NCBI RefSeq assembly: GCF_910594985.1
Contig: NZ_CAJVCE010000018.1
Coordinates: forward strand, 62,001-126,000
Reading direction: 5' to 3'
Origin: Paenibacillus allorhizosphaerae
GTDB lineage: Bacteria; Bacillota; Bacilli; Paenibacillales; NBRC-103111
Length of the DNA stretch: 64,000 nt
Translations under genes and position numbers: made by a program
The notes under the pieces: generated by a model
Databases searched by the model: none
Told to the model about the DNA's origin: nothing
What the model saw: only the letters and a program-made list of their open reading frames with translations
In this document: positions 27,356 through 36,323 of the stretch, piece by piece
Numbering within the stretch: the first letter of the stretch is position 1
Layout: every line of letters starts with the position of its first letter

Positions 27356-28170
27356 ATGTAGAAGCTTCTGGTAGTTGATGACGAGCCGACTGTTCGATAC
27401 GGCTTACGTAATTATATGAATTGGGAAAAATACGGCATCGAGTTCTCAGGGGAGGCGGATGACGGAGACACGGCTCTGGAAGCGATCGAGCAATTCATGC
27501 CGGATATCGTGCTCACAGACGTCCGCATGCCCAATATGGATGGGATTACGCTTTCACAGGAGATTCGGAGCCGTTATCCGCATATTAAGATTGTGTTCGT
27601 AAGCGGCCATGATGATGCAGAGTATATGAAATCCGCGATGAAAGTAAGCGCTGTCGACTATATATTCAAACCGGTGAACCTGCAAGAACTGTGTTCTGTC
27701 ATCGAACGCGTAGTTGCCGATCTCCATGCGGAGTCTACGGAACGCAGGATGATGCAGGACATGCAGGTGAAGCTGAAGGAGAGTATGCCGCTCCTTCGGG
27801 AGAAGTTCCTGATGTCGCTGATCAGCGACAAAGTTTCACAGCCGGAAAGAATTCGGGAGAGAATGGACTTCCTTGGTTTGCAACTGCTTCGAGCGGCCTC
27901 ATTTTGGGTCATTGTCATCTCCGTAGATAATCTTGCTGATATTCGGGAAACGAGATCAGAACAAGATTGGCAGCTGCTGTGTTACGCGGTGCAGCACGTA
28001 TGTCAGGAGCTCGCGGATCATTATTTAAACGGATTTATCTTCGAGTACCGTGGAGAGTTTGTTGGAATTTTGTATGTGGACACCGGTAAGGTGTCGGTCG
28101 AGGAAAATAGTCACAATAGGAGCGCGATCGATAATTCGGAAGAGCGGCTGTTCTTACTCGCAAGCGATAT
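27356..28170 (+). pseudogene. YesN-type response regulator, amber at codon 2 and 3'-deleted
   Basis: ATG 27356 is preceded by GGGAG, but the second codon is TAG; the frame then reads KLLVVDDEPTVRYGLRNYM, a perfect response-regulator start. The receiver domain is complete (phospho-acceptor Asp in IVLTDVRMPNMDGI, Lys in FKPVN) and is followed by the helical linker of YesN-type regulators. The C-terminal AraC HTH pair is missing: near 28170 the DNA changes to the 3' end of an SBP gene. The first in-frame ATG after the amber (27416) would omit the first strand of the receiver. Relatives pair with a YesM sensor kinase and control ABC sugar uptake. Confidence 0.88.
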
Positions 28171-28353
28171 TTGGCTGAGTATTCCAAAAATAACGCATCT
28201 CTGAGAACGATGGCGAATGACCAAACGGTCAAATTCATCTCTGATGGGGAACCGCTCACAGGTTTGGATGCCTTTATTGCAAAGTTCAAAGCAGCCGGCG
28301 GGGATGCGAGCGTGAAGGAAGTTAACGATTGGTATACGGCGAAGAAGAAGTAA
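28171..28353 (+). pseudogene. 3' end of a solute-binding protein gene
   Basis: The frame reads MANDQTVKFISDGEPLTGLD and then DAFIAKFKAAGGDASVKEVN before a Lys-rich end. This is the typical C-terminal helix of large Paenibacillus-type lipoprotein SBPs. There is no signal peptide, no start of its own and no ribosome site. It is fused by deletion to the response-regulator fragment, in a different frame. The original order was probably regulator, SBP and permeases. Confidence 0.72.
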
Positions 28354-28523
28354 GAATGTCCTCGCTGGTTACGCGCGACGAATTACTTCGTTTTGCAAGC
28401 CAGTCATCGCTGACATTAGTTCAAAAGTACAACACACCGCATCATACCGGTGAGCTCCTATGAAGGGATGATACACACCAGCGTATTTAAATGTCAACAA
28501 TCGGGAAAGTTGGAGGTTTGCAT

Positions 28524-28856
28524 ATGATAAAAATGTATAATAAGGCTGTACTTTTGTTACTCATTTTCTCTGTCGTTACGATGGGCTGCAGCAAGGGAAA
28601 AGAGACTGCACCAAAGGCCGAAGAAAGCGGGAGTAAAGAACCCATTAATTTAACCCTATATCTCGGACAGCCCGGTATCTTTGATTTCGAAAGTACGGGT
28701 GTAACGGAGGCCATCAAAAAGAAATTCCCTCACATTACCCTCGACATCATTTTAAGAGGGAAAAATAAGGACTATAAAGATCTCATTGCTACAGGTGTAC
28801 TTCCGGACATCATCTACGATTCAGCCAGCTTTACGGTGAGCAATTCTTTTCGATGA
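28524..28856 (+). pseudogene. 5' fragment of a solute-binding lipoprotein gene
   Basis: ATG follows GGAGG with 7-base spacing. The first 100 residues are a normal SBP start: lipoprotein signal ending TMGC (Cys22), a polar linker, then INLTLYLGQPGIFD and VLPDIIYDSASF, like the other SBPs here. It then runs into unrelated residues (SNSFR) and a stop after 110 codons; complete relatives have 430-450. The 5' signals look intact, so a short secreted peptide could still be made. Second broken SBP within 700 bases. Confidence 0.82.
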
Positions 28857-28906
28857 AAGGACTTTTTTTGCGGTTGTTCATCACTTTAATAAAAAAACTT
28901 CATTTT

Positions 28907-28920
28907 GTCGTCTAGACGAC
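28907..28920. promoter_or_regulatory. Perfect 14-bp palindrome upstream of Crp/Fnr gene
   Basis: GTCGTCTAGACGAC reads the same on both strands, 24 bases before a TATAAT (28944) that could be the -10 box of the Crp/Fnr-like gene. It is a good operator candidate. It does not match the usual FNR or CRP half-site pattern. Confidence 0.45.
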
Positions 28921-29002
28921 TGTTTTATTTGTTTGAAGTTTTCTATAATACCTATAAGTTAAGTGTGAATTAAAAGATTTCTTGCAATGAGGTGACAACA
29001 GC

Positions 29003-29680
29003 ATGTCAAATGAACAGTCTCCCTCACCAACGGACCCGATAAAGGAAAAAGGTAATCATGAGCAGTTAATATTAGCCGAGCTATTTGAAGAATATGGGGT
29101 TTCGCAACATTATAAAAAAAATGAAATTATTTTCAGAGAGGATGAGGAAAGCCAGTATATTTATTTTGTTAGGTCCGGACTTGTTAAAATCTCGCAATCG
29201 GCGCAGGAAGGTCACGGCATTACTCTGTTTTTACGCAGTACGGGTGAAGTGTTCGGTGCGGCAGAGGTACTGACTGGCCAACACAGGCAAAGATTCGCGC
29301 GATGTATACTGAACAGCGAAGTGCTACTCCTGCCCGCAGACCATTTTAGGAGTTTGTTGCAAAGCCGGCCGGATGTGCTTTATGCACTAACCGTTTCCAA
29401 CGCAAGGCGGCTGCTATCTACCCAAAGGTATGTCGAAACGCTCGTCTCCAGACCCGTCGCTTGGAGGCTCGCTTATTTCCTGAACCAGATCGGAGAGTGG
29501 AAGCACAACGAAATTCATGTCAGGCTACCGCTGAGTCATGAAGAAATGTCCTACATTATCGGATGCAGCAGACAGACAATAACCGAGACATTGAACAAAT
29601 GGAAGGAGCAGAATCTTATTCAATACGAAAAGAAACGGGTGATCATTTACGATTGCGAAAATTTCATGTCTAAGCACTAA
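29003..29680 (+). CDS. Crp/Fnr-family transcriptional regulator
   Basis: 225 residues. A cyclic-nucleotide-binding-like beta-barrel (about 30-140; IFREDEESQYIYFVRSGLVK, FGAAEVLTGQ) and a C-terminal Crp-type HTH (about 160-215; LSHEEMSYIIGCSRQTITETL). No Cys cluster at the N terminus, so it is not an FNR-type iron-sulfur sensor; the ligand is unknown. GAGGTGA 9-10 bases before the ATG. Likely controls the downstream metallo-beta-lactamase-fold gene or genes deleted next to it. Confidence 0.9.
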   Translation: MSNEQSPSPTDPIKEKGNHEQLILAELFEEYGVSQHYKKNEIIFREDEESQYIYFVRSGLVKISQSAQEGHGITLFLRSTGEVFGAAEVLTGQHRQRFARCILNSEVLLLPADHFRSLLQSRPDVLYALTVSNARRLLSTQRYVETLVSRPVAWRLAYFLNQIGEWKHNEIHVRLPLSHEEMSYIIGCSRQTITETLNKWKEQNLIQYEKKRVIIYDCENFMSKH

Positions 29681-29712
29681 TTCAGAATACACATCAAGGG
29701 GGGAATCAAGAC

Positions 29713-29790
29713 ATGATCGAAGTTCAAGGGGCTGGATTTGAGCAACATGTTGATTTGTCCCTGCTTCAGGAAGTAAAGAGCGGTAAATAA
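29713..29790 (+). CDS. Possible 25-residue peptide or gene fragment
   Basis: An ATG lies 9 bases after AAGGGGGG, giving MIEVQGAGFEQHVDLSLLQE and five more residues before TAA. It ends 31 bases before the next gene. It may be a leader peptide or the 5' stub of a deleted gene. The only support is the excellent ribosome site. Confidence 0.3.
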   Translation: MIEVQGAGFEQHVDLSLLQEVKSGK

Positions 29791-29821
29791 CAGACCTTTA
29801 ACTATTCAGGAGGAATCAAGT

Positions 29822-30742
29822 ATGCAAATACAGCCACAGGAAAATCTTCAGCCCGAGTTTCATGAGTATCTAAAAGTGATTTTGCTCGGCACAGGCTCGC
29901 CAAGAGCATTTTACGGCAGAGCGAAGCCAGCTGTGGCCGTACTTGCGGGTCATAAAGTATTTTTGGTCGACTGCGGCGGCGGTGTCGTGGATCAGCTGAT
30001 TAAAGCAGGGGTCATGCCTCAGAGGGTGTCCGATGTACTGCTTACACATCATCATTACGATCACAACGGCGGTTTTTTCGATGTGTTTATTACAAGCTGG
30101 CGTACACACATTACCCCCGAGCGTGTATTTGAGGGACGATCAACTCCTTTGCATGTTTACGGTCCGGAGACAACCAAAGAAATCATCGGTAAAATGCGGG
30201 AATCATTCGAGTTCGATGTCAAGCTTCGCGTCAGTTACAATTTGTCGGATGAAGCGGGGGCTCGGATCGAATATACTGAACGAAACGAGGGGGTTGTCTA
30301 TGAGAAGGACGGAATCAAGATTACAGCCTTTGAAGTGGATCACCGCCCGGTTTATCCTGCGATCGCTTATAAATTTGAGTACAACGGGAAGTCGGTTGTT
30401 ATTTCAGGGGATACGATTCCTGTAGCGAATATGCTGAAGTACAGCCAAGGAGTCGATCTTTTGGTACATGAGGCTTATAACAAAGAATGGCTGGATGCGC
30501 TGATTCAGCAATATCCGGCCTATGACAAAGCACTCTCCAACCCGGCCAAATATCATACGACGACATTGGAGGCGGCCGAAATCGCAAAGCAAGCAGGCGT
30601 GAAGCATCTGGTGCTTACTCATCATATCCCGGCTCCGGCGGCGAATGAGGCTGCAGAGGAGGAGTATATCAAAGGGATGCGGAATATCTATCAAGGACCG
30701 ATCACGGTAGGACGCGACCTGATGTCCTTTCAGTTAGGCTAG
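29822..30742 (+). CDS. Metallo-beta-lactamase-fold hydrolase (RNase Z-like branch)
   Basis: 306 residues. Metal motif LLTHHHYDHNGG (HxHxDH type, about residues 74-86), an Asp in ISGDT (about 199), and the late LVLTHHIP His. The N terminus VILLGTGSPRAFYGRAKPAV is typical of the RNase Z/arylsulfatase-like branch. Binds two zinc ions; acts on a phosphodiester, ester or lactone. No signal peptide. AGGAGG lies 8 bases before the ATG. It follows the Crp/Fnr gene on the same strand and may be regulated by it. Confidence 0.87.
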   Translation: MQIQPQENLQPEFHEYLKVILLGTGSPRAFYGRAKPAVAVLAGHKVFLVDCGGGVVDQLIKAGVMPQRVSDVLLTHHHYDHNGGFFDVFITSWRTHITPERVFEGRSTPLHVYGPETTKEIIGKMRESFEFDVKLRVSYNLSDEAGARIEYTERNEGVVYEKDGIKITAFEVDHRPVYPAIAYKFEYNGKSVVISGDTIPVANMLKYSQGVDLLVHEAYNKEWLDALIQQYPAYDKALSNPAKYHTTTLEAAEIAKQAGVKHLVLTHHIPAPAANEAAEEEYIKGMRNIYQGPITVGRDLMSFQLG

Positions 30743-30805
30743 AGCGGAGCTCTATTATAGATGCAATGAATGTTGAAGCACGCGTCATGGAGGACACGGT
30801 ACCTT

Positions 30806-30915
30806 ATGTTCCGTACAGCGACGACTATATCGCGAGCGGCACTTATTATTACCGGATCAGCGCCAGGAACAGCACGGGTACGTCCGTTCTGTCCAACGTC
30901 GAATCCGTAACCAGT
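30806..30915 (+). pseudogene. Fibronectin type III domain scrap
   Basis: The stretch reading ASGTYYYRISARNSTGTSVL then SN is the F/G strand of a bacterial Fn3 domain from an exported glycosidase. It has no ribosome site and no start that makes sense, and is cut by the terminator hairpin at 30924. It marks a lost extracellular enzyme gene. Confidence 0.6.
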
Positions 30916-30923
30916 AATCAAAT

Positions 30924-30975
30924 AATACGCTTCGAAAGCCTGTTGGATAAGACCAACAGGCTTTCGAAGCGTATT
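30924..30975. terminator. Perfect 23-bp bidirectional hairpin
   Basis: A 23-base arm (30924-30946, starting AATACGCTTCG) and its exact complement (30953-30975) enclose a 6-base loop between convergent genes. TTTA follows on the plus strand. It nearly touches the stop codon of the carboxylesterase, so it probably ends transcripts from both sides. Confidence 0.85.
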
Positions 30976-32376
30976 TTAGAGCTGTATCACCTGCATTGGG
31001 AAATCGTTTTCGCTCAAGTCGGCTTCCCGTTCCAGCCTGCACTCCTGATTCAGGACCATCGTCGAACGTTCGGATAAGGTGAACGCGGGCCATTCGGGCA
31101 GCCCCTCTGCTGTAGGCTCACCTGAACGGATAAAAGCGGCCCACGCCGCATGCATCCGAGTCGCAAGCTCTTTTACTTCCGTAGGGTTAGAATCGTTGAC
31201 AAACGGACTCTCCGCCCCGTGAACCGCCCCTTGTTTACCCGCATACTCGAATCGGTACAGCCAAACGGGCTGCCCATGTTCTGCCGCCATCTCCGCGAGG
31301 CGGACCGCCGCAATACGGTAAAAGCAGTCGGTCAGCGTATCTTTCCAGGCTTCTTCGGCAGGCTTTAGAAGAGCGGCTTTACGATACGCATTCAAGACGA
31401 GCCCGCTGTTCGACCCGAATAAGGTATTTAGAACATCTTCGTTTTGCACTTTCAGTCCGGGTGAGTTTGTTATGAATGACGCAGCTTCGTCCTTATTTGT
31501 CCCCAAAAGCAATGGAATCTTGCGCTTAAGCTTACCGAGAACCGCTGTAATAGGTTCCATTGGGATCGTGAGTCCGTCTCGTACAGGACCAAAAGTATGG
31601 AGGCTATTATCTTGAGCTTCAATAATCGTTTGTGCAGGAATTGTCAGTAATCGATGCGCTTCCTTATGCGGAATGCCCAGCTTATCCAGCAGCCGAAGCG
31701 TAATCAAGGTGGCAGTGCGTGTATCGCGGATGGATTGCGTTGCGCCGCTTCGGGCAATCACTTGGTGGAATAACCCTTGTGCAGCGGGCACAGTCAGCAG
31801 TGTACTTGCGCACTTGGCTCCGGCCGATACGCCCGAAACGGTGATGCGGTTTGGGTCGCCTCCAAAGCATGAAATATTCTCTTTGACCCACTTTAGTGCT
31901 GCAACGATGTCCAGTATCCCGTTGTTCCCGGAGGTCTGGTACGCATCGCCCAACAGGTCGCCCAAATGCAGAAAGCCTAATGCCCCCAGTCTGTAGTTCA
32001 GGGAAACGCATACAATGTTATCCTGTTTGGCAAAGGTCAAACCGGCAAATTCCGCACCGGTTCCAGCAACAAATCCGCCGCCATGGATGTTGACAAGAAC
32101 TGGACGGTTCGCTTGCTCCACGCCAGATGTCCAGATGTTGAGACTTAAGCAATCCTCGGATTGTTCCTTGAGAAGATTGTTCTGACCATGAACTGGCTGG
32201 TACGATTTGAGACCGAACCGGCTAGCCTCAAGTATCCCATCCCAGGGCTGCTTGGGATACGGCGGCAAAAATCGGCGCTCGCCGACTGGGGCCTCCGCAT
32301 AGGGAATTCCGCGAAAAATGTAAAGATTGCCTTCCTGAACACCTCGTACTTGACCCGTGTTGGTGGTAATAATCAA
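30976..32376 (-). CDS. Type-B carboxylesterase (PnbA-like)
   Basis: 466 residues, slightly shorter than the usual 480-500. Oxyanion-hole motif VNIHGGGFVAG (about 95-105), catalytic Ser184 in SGVSAGAK (GVSAG in place of the usual GESAG), Glu in KDEAASF, and His in GAVHGAESPFV. The N-terminal FRGIPYAEAPVGERRF is the family hallmark. Cytoplasmic, with no signal peptide. It hydrolyses carboxylic esters. It follows the LysR gene on the same strand and could share its promoter, so it may belong to the malonate regulon by position. Confidence 0.92.
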   Translation of the reverse strand: MIITTNTGQVRGVQEGNLYIFRGIPYAEAPVGERRFLPPYPKQPWDGILEASRFGLKSYQPVHGQNNLLKEQSEDCLSLNIWTSGVEQANRPVLVNIHGGGFVAGTGAEFAGLTFAKQDNIVCVSLNYRLGALGFLHLGDLLGDAYQTSGNNGILDIVAALKWVKENISCFGGDPNRITVSGVSAGAKCASTLLTVPAAQGLFHQVIARSGATQSIRDTRTATLITLRLLDKLGIPHKEAHRLLTIPAQTIIEAQDNSLHTFGPVRDGLTIPMEPITAVLGKLKRKIPLLLGTNKDEAASFITNSPGLKVQNEDVLNTLFGSNSGLVLNAYRKAALLKPAEEAWKDTLTDCFYRIAAVRLAEMAAEHGQPVWLYRFEYAGKQGAVHGAESPFVNDSNPTEVKELATRMHAAWAAFIRSGEPTAEGLPEWPAFTLSERSTMVLNQECRLEREADLSENDFPMQVIQL

Positions 32377-32478
32377 ATGAATTGCCCCCTACTAAAAAGT
32401 TCTTTATTTAGTCTATTATATCCGACCATTTCCAGGGATCATAATATATAGTTTTGTATATTATAAATAACCTTTAGG

Positions 32479-33357
32479 TTATATGCCGAGTTTCAGCTTC
32501 GCAAAATAATCGATAAGAAACTCGCGGAACGTCCGTGCCGCTTGCCCTAAATAATGGTCCTTTTTCCAATGCAGCTCTATGGATCTGGAACAGAAAGGAC
32601 GCTCAATATTTAGAAGTCTTACAGAATCGTCTGTAGTGCCTTTCCACGTAATGGAAGGAATAAATGCAATTCCTTGTCCCGCACGTATGAGCCCTCTCAC
32701 TGTTGCCGGATCATCGCTTTCGAATGTGATGCGAGGGATAAATCCTACCACTTTGCAGAAGGCGTCGGTCTTCTCCCGCAAACTATGGCCTCTCCTGAGG
32801 CTGATCAAACCTTCATTCGCGATTTGTTCCAATCGAATGCTTTCCTGGGAGGATAAGTGATTATCCTTAGGGACGGCTAAAACAATTTCTTCGTTCAACA
32901 ATTCGGTCTTTTCAGTTCCATGAAGCCCAATTGGCAATGAGGTTACACAAAGATCGAAGTTTGTTGACGTGGTGTTCTGGTCATGTTGGGATAGCTGGAA
33001 CGTAACATCCGGGTAAAGATTGCGGAACTCTCTTATTAAACTGGGAATAATAGAGGAGGCCACATCGAAACAGAAACGGATGGTACCTTTCACTTCGCAT
33101 TCTTCGTCTTGGAGCTCATTTCTTGCTTCGTTCAGTTCATTCAGAGCAGCTTCGACTCTCTTCAGAAATTTTTTTCCCCTTGCGTTTAATTCGATTCGCT
33201 TGCCTCTACGGTCAAATAAGGATGCACCCAGCTCTTTTTCAAGATTGCGAATCACTTTGCTCAAGGCAGGTTGGGAAACACGTAAATCTCCGGCCGTACG
33301 GGTTATATTCTCGGAATGCGCCACCTGTTGAAAATAGATCAGCTGCTGTAGTTCCAT
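32479..33357 (-). CDS. LysR-family regulator, likely controls the malonate operon
   Basis: 292 residues. N-terminal HTH (LIYFQQVAHSENITRTAGDL, RVSQPALSKVIRNLEKELG) and a type-2 periplasmic-binding-like sensor domain. It is divergent from mdcA with a 144-base gap, the classic position of MdcR, the LysR-type activator of malonate decarboxylase genes. The AT-rich gap holds ATTATA repeats and should contain its operator. The ligand is likely malonate, inferred from position only. Confidence 0.85.
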   Translation of the reverse strand: MELQQLIYFQQVAHSENITRTAGDLRVSQPALSKVIRNLEKELGASLFDRRGKRIELNARGKKFLKRVEAALNELNEARNELQDEECEVKGTIRFCFDVASSIIPSLIREFRNLYPDVTFQLSQHDQNTTSTNFDLCVTSLPIGLHGTEKTELLNEEIVLAVPKDNHLSSQESIRLEQIANEGLISLRRGHSLREKTDAFCKVVGFIPRITFESDDPATVRGLIRAGQGIAFIPSITWKGTTDDSVRLLNIERPFCSRSIELHWKKDHYLGQAARTFREFLIDYFAKLKLGI

Positions 33358-33501
33358 TGTATCCTCCCTTTATGTCAGATTGGTTATATCAACTATAATT
33401 GAATAGGTATTTTTATTATAAAACAATCGGGATTATTATAAAGAGAAAAGTCTTTACTCATTCCCCATAAGACCAATTTCTGATATGGAGGCTGATCGAG
33501 T

Positions 33502-35154
33502 TTGCCGATTGCAGAAGTTACGCCACGCAGTTGGACGGAGCGTCGCGACGAGAAGTTTCGGCGGTTATTTGCAGCAAAATCATGGTTGAAAGGAAAATGT
33601 CTGCCAGCCGGGCGGATCGTGGACGCATTGGAGGTGCTGATTAAATCAGGTGATAAAGTAGTACTCGAGGGGAATAATCAGAAGCAGGCGTCTTTTCTCT
33701 CCGAATCGCTGGCCAAGGTATCCAGCAATCGGATCAACCGCTTGCATATGCTGATTAGCAGTATCTCAAGACCGGAGCACCTGGACTTGTTCGAGAAAGG
33801 GATAGCCAGTAAATTGGATTTCTCATATGCCGGTCCCCAAAGCCTGCGAATCGCACAACTGATTGAAGATGGTCTGGTTGAATTAGGCGCGATTCACACT
33901 TACCTTGAGCTATATGGCCGATTATTTATCGATCTGACTCCGAATGTAGTCTTGGTCGCAGCAGATAAAGCGGATATGGAGGGGAACCTTTATACCGGAC
34001 CGAATACGGAAGAAACGCCTACGATTATTGAAGCTGCTGCATTCTCGGGCGGAATCGTGATTGTGCAAGTAAATGAACTCGTCGACAAGCTGCCCAGAGT
34101 AGACATCCCGGCTTCCTGGGTAGATGTTGTCGTGCAAGCGGAAAAACCTTATCAGCTCGAAGCGTTATTTACCCGAGACCCGCGTCAGATTACGGAAGTT
34201 CAAATATTTATGGCGATGCTGGCCATCCGAGGCGTATATGAAAAGCATCAGGTTCAATCTTTGAACCATGGGATCGGCTTCAATACATCTGCGATCGAGC
34301 TTCTGCTTCCGACATATGGAGAAAGTCTCGGGCTTAAGGGGAAGATCTGCAGCCATTGGGCGTTAAATCCTCACCCGACCTTAATTCCGGCAATCGAAAG
34401 CGGTTGGGTGGACAGGGTACACTGCTTCGGAGGCGAAGTAGGCATGGAGAAGTATGTCGCCGCACGGCCGGATGTTTTTTTTACCGGTCCCGATGGCAGC
34501 CTTCGCTCCAACCGGATGATTTGTCAAGTGGCGGGCTTGTACGGTGTGGATATGTTTATCGGGTCTACCCTGCAAATCGATCGAGATGCCAATTCGTCCA
34601 CGGTTACAGCCGGCCGGTTGGCGGGTTTCGGAGGGGCGCCAAACATGGGAAGCGATCCGAGGGGACGACGGCATGCGACTCCGGCCTGGCTTGATTTGAT
34701 CACGCATCAATCTCCCACCGTAAGAGGGAGGAAGCTTGTGGTCCAAATGCTTGAAACCTTTCAAAAGGGGGGACAATCCGCCTTCGTGGATTCTCTCGAT
34801 GCTATTGAGGTAGGTAAGCAGGGCAACCTGCCGATAGCACCGGTCATGATCTATGGGGACGACGTTACCCATGTCATTACGGAAGAAGGAATCGCTTACT
34901 TGTATAAAGCGCAAAGTATGGAAGAGAGAAGGATGGCGCTCGGAGCGATAGCGGGAATGACGCCCCTGGGGCGGGAACATGACCGTTCCTTGAATGACAG
35001 GCTGCGTCAGGACGGGCTGATTGCACTCCCCGAGGATCTTCAAATCCGGAGAACCGATGCAAGAAGGTCTTTGCTTGCCGCCAAAAGCATCGAGGATTTA
35101 ATCGACTGGTCCGGCGGGTTGTATAGTCCACCGGAAAAATTCCGAACTTGGTGA
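33502..35154 (+). CDS. mdcA: Malonate decarboxylase alpha subunit (acetyl-S-ACP:malonate ACP transferase)
   Basis: 550 residues from TTG 33502 (GGAGG about 9 bases upstream), matching the usual MdcA length. Recognised by RSWTERRDEKFRRLFAAKSW, SFLSESLAKVSS, YIGSTLQID-like region (MFIGSTLQIDRDANSSTVTA) and GFGGAPNMGSDPRGRRHATP. It swaps the acetyl group on the acyl carrier protein MdcC for malonate, forming malonyl-S-ACP, the first step of biotin-independent malonate decarboxylation. First gene of a compact operon A-B-C-DE-G-H, all cytoplasmic. Confidence 0.96.
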   Translation: MPIAEVTPRSWTERRDEKFRRLFAAKSWLKGKCLPAGRIVDALEVLIKSGDKVVLEGNNQKQASFLSESLAKVSSNRINRLHMLISSISRPEHLDLFEKGIASKLDFSYAGPQSLRIAQLIEDGLVELGAIHTYLELYGRLFIDLTPNVVLVAADKADMEGNLYTGPNTEETPTIIEAAAFSGGIVIVQVNELVDKLPRVDIPASWVDVVVQAEKPYQLEALFTRDPRQITEVQIFMAMLAIRGVYEKHQVQSLNHGIGFNTSAIELLLPTYGESLGLKGKICSHWALNPHPTLIPAIESGWVDRVHCFGGEVGMEKYVAARPDVFFTGPDGSLRSNRMICQVAGLYGVDMFIGSTLQIDRDANSSTVTAGRLAGFGGAPNMGSDPRGRRHATPAWLDLITHQSPTVRGRKLVVQMLETFQKGGQSAFVDSLDAIEVGKQGNLPIAPVMIYGDDVTHVITEEGIAYLYKAQSMEERRMALGAIAGMTPLGREHDRSLNDRLRQDGLIALPEDLQIRRTDARRSLLAAKSIEDLIDWSGGLYSPPEKFRTW

Positions 35155-35164
35155 GGTGGTCGCA

Positions 35165-36058
35165 ATGTGGACGGATGCCGACGATTGCGGGAAGCAATTA
35201 GCCGATTGGGCTGTGCAGGCGCTGCTTGAGGAGGCGGAGCTGACTCCGAAGCCCGGATTGGTTGATTTGCGTTCTTCGGGAAGCCACGACAATATGGATA
35301 TTTCCTTAATGAAGGCGTCTGCTGCATCTCTCCGCACATGCTTCGAGGCCATGGGGAAGGCGGCTTACAGACGTAACCCGGAACAGGAATTGAGAGAAGA
35401 GCTGGCTTTCCTGGGACGCCTCGGAGAGCAGGAGATGATGCGGGTGACACATGGGGTAAACACGCATCGCGGAGCGATCTGGGCTCTCGGCTTGCTTCTT
35501 GCCGGTTGTGCGGTTCACTGCGCTCCTGCGACTGCATGGGAAATCGCGGCCATCGCCGGCACAATTGCGAAGTTCCCAGACCGCTACGCCCCCCAGCAAC
35601 CGACCAACGGAATGGAGGTTGCGCAAAAATATGGGGTACAAGGTGCAAGAGGGGAAGCGCTGAAGTGCTTTCCACATGTAACCCGAATCGGACTTCCCGT
35701 GTTGGAGGGGATGAGAGCGAGAAAGGCTCCTGAACAAACTGCGCGGCTTCATGCTCTGCTGTCCATCATGGCCAGCCTGCAAGACAGTTGTCTGCTTCAC
35801 AGGGGAGGGCCGCAAGCACTTGAGGCGGTGCAGCGTGGGGCGAGGAATGTACTAGAGTCGGGCGGCATGGGCACGGCTTCGGGTCGAAAAGCCTACAGGC
35901 TGCTAGAACAAAGCATGTTGGAGCACCGTCTTTCGCCGGGAGGAAGCGCGGATTTAATTGCGGCCGTATTATTTTTGGATAAAATTCAAAGCACATCGGG
36001 TATTGCGAACAAACCGCAAGGGGGTTTTGGCCATCGAACAGTTACACTTTCAGTATAA
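35165..36058 (+). CDS. mdcB: Triphosphoribosyl-dephospho-CoA synthase
   Basis: 297 residues from ATG 35165 (GAGGTGG just upstream, overlapping the mdcA stop; GTG 35156 is an alternative). CitG/MdcB-type protein: ELTPKPGLVDLRSSGSHDNM, THGVNTHRGAIWALGLL, and the C-terminal SPGGSADLIAAVLFL. It makes 2'-(5-triphosphoribosyl)-3'-dephospho-CoA from ATP and dephospho-CoA, the precursor of the MdcC prosthetic group. Its end overlaps the start of mdcC. Confidence 0.95.
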   Translation: MWTDADDCGKQLADWAVQALLEEAELTPKPGLVDLRSSGSHDNMDISLMKASAASLRTCFEAMGKAAYRRNPEQELREELAFLGRLGEQEMMRVTHGVNTHRGAIWALGLLLAGCAVHCAPATAWEIAAIAGTIAKFPDRYAPQQPTNGMEVAQKYGVQGARGEALKCFPHVTRIGLPVLEGMRARKAPEQTARLHALLSIMASLQDSCLLHRGGPQALEAVQRGARNVLESGGMGTASGRKAYRLLEQSMLEHRLSPGGSADLIAAVLFLDKIQSTSGIANKPQGGFGHRTVTLSV

Positions 36059-36323
36059 AGCCGAGCGCGTCATTACGAAAAGAGGGTACGTCGGCGTTGT
36101 TGCTTCAGGTGACCTGGAAATTCTGGTAGAGCCCTCTCCCAATGGTATCGCACAGGTCGACATCAGGACCCAAACGGAAGGGTTCAGGCAAATATGGCAG
36201 GCGATTTTCGACCGTTTTTTCCAGGACTATAACATTGCCGCACAAATTCAAATCAATGATTTCGGAGCTACACCGGGGGTAGTGAACCTGCGTTTAGCCC
36301 AAGTTGTGGAGGTAATCGATTGA
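36027..36323 (+). CDS. mdcC: Malonate decarboxylase acyl carrier protein (delta subunit)
   Basis: 98 residues if translation starts at TTG 36027, the usual MdcC length of about 99; the site GGGGG lies only 2 bases away, so the start is uncertain and TTG 36003 is possible. The prosthetic-group Ser is Ser27 in GVVASGDLEILVEP, and the C-terminal half (VDIRTQTEGFRQIWQAIFD, DFGATPGVVNLRL) matches the family. It overlaps the end of mdcB by 32 bases and the start of the next gene by 4, suggesting translational coupling. Confidence 0.9.
   Translation: MAIEQLHFQYKAERVITKRGYVGVVASGDLEILVEPSPNGIAQVDIRTQTEGFRQIWQAIFDRFFQDYNIAAQIQINDFGATPGVVNLRLAQVVEVID

Noticed and set aside
34381-35043. Minus-strand ORF of 220 codons within mdcA
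   Set aside because: Shadow of the well-supported mdcA frame; no ribosome site and no domain.
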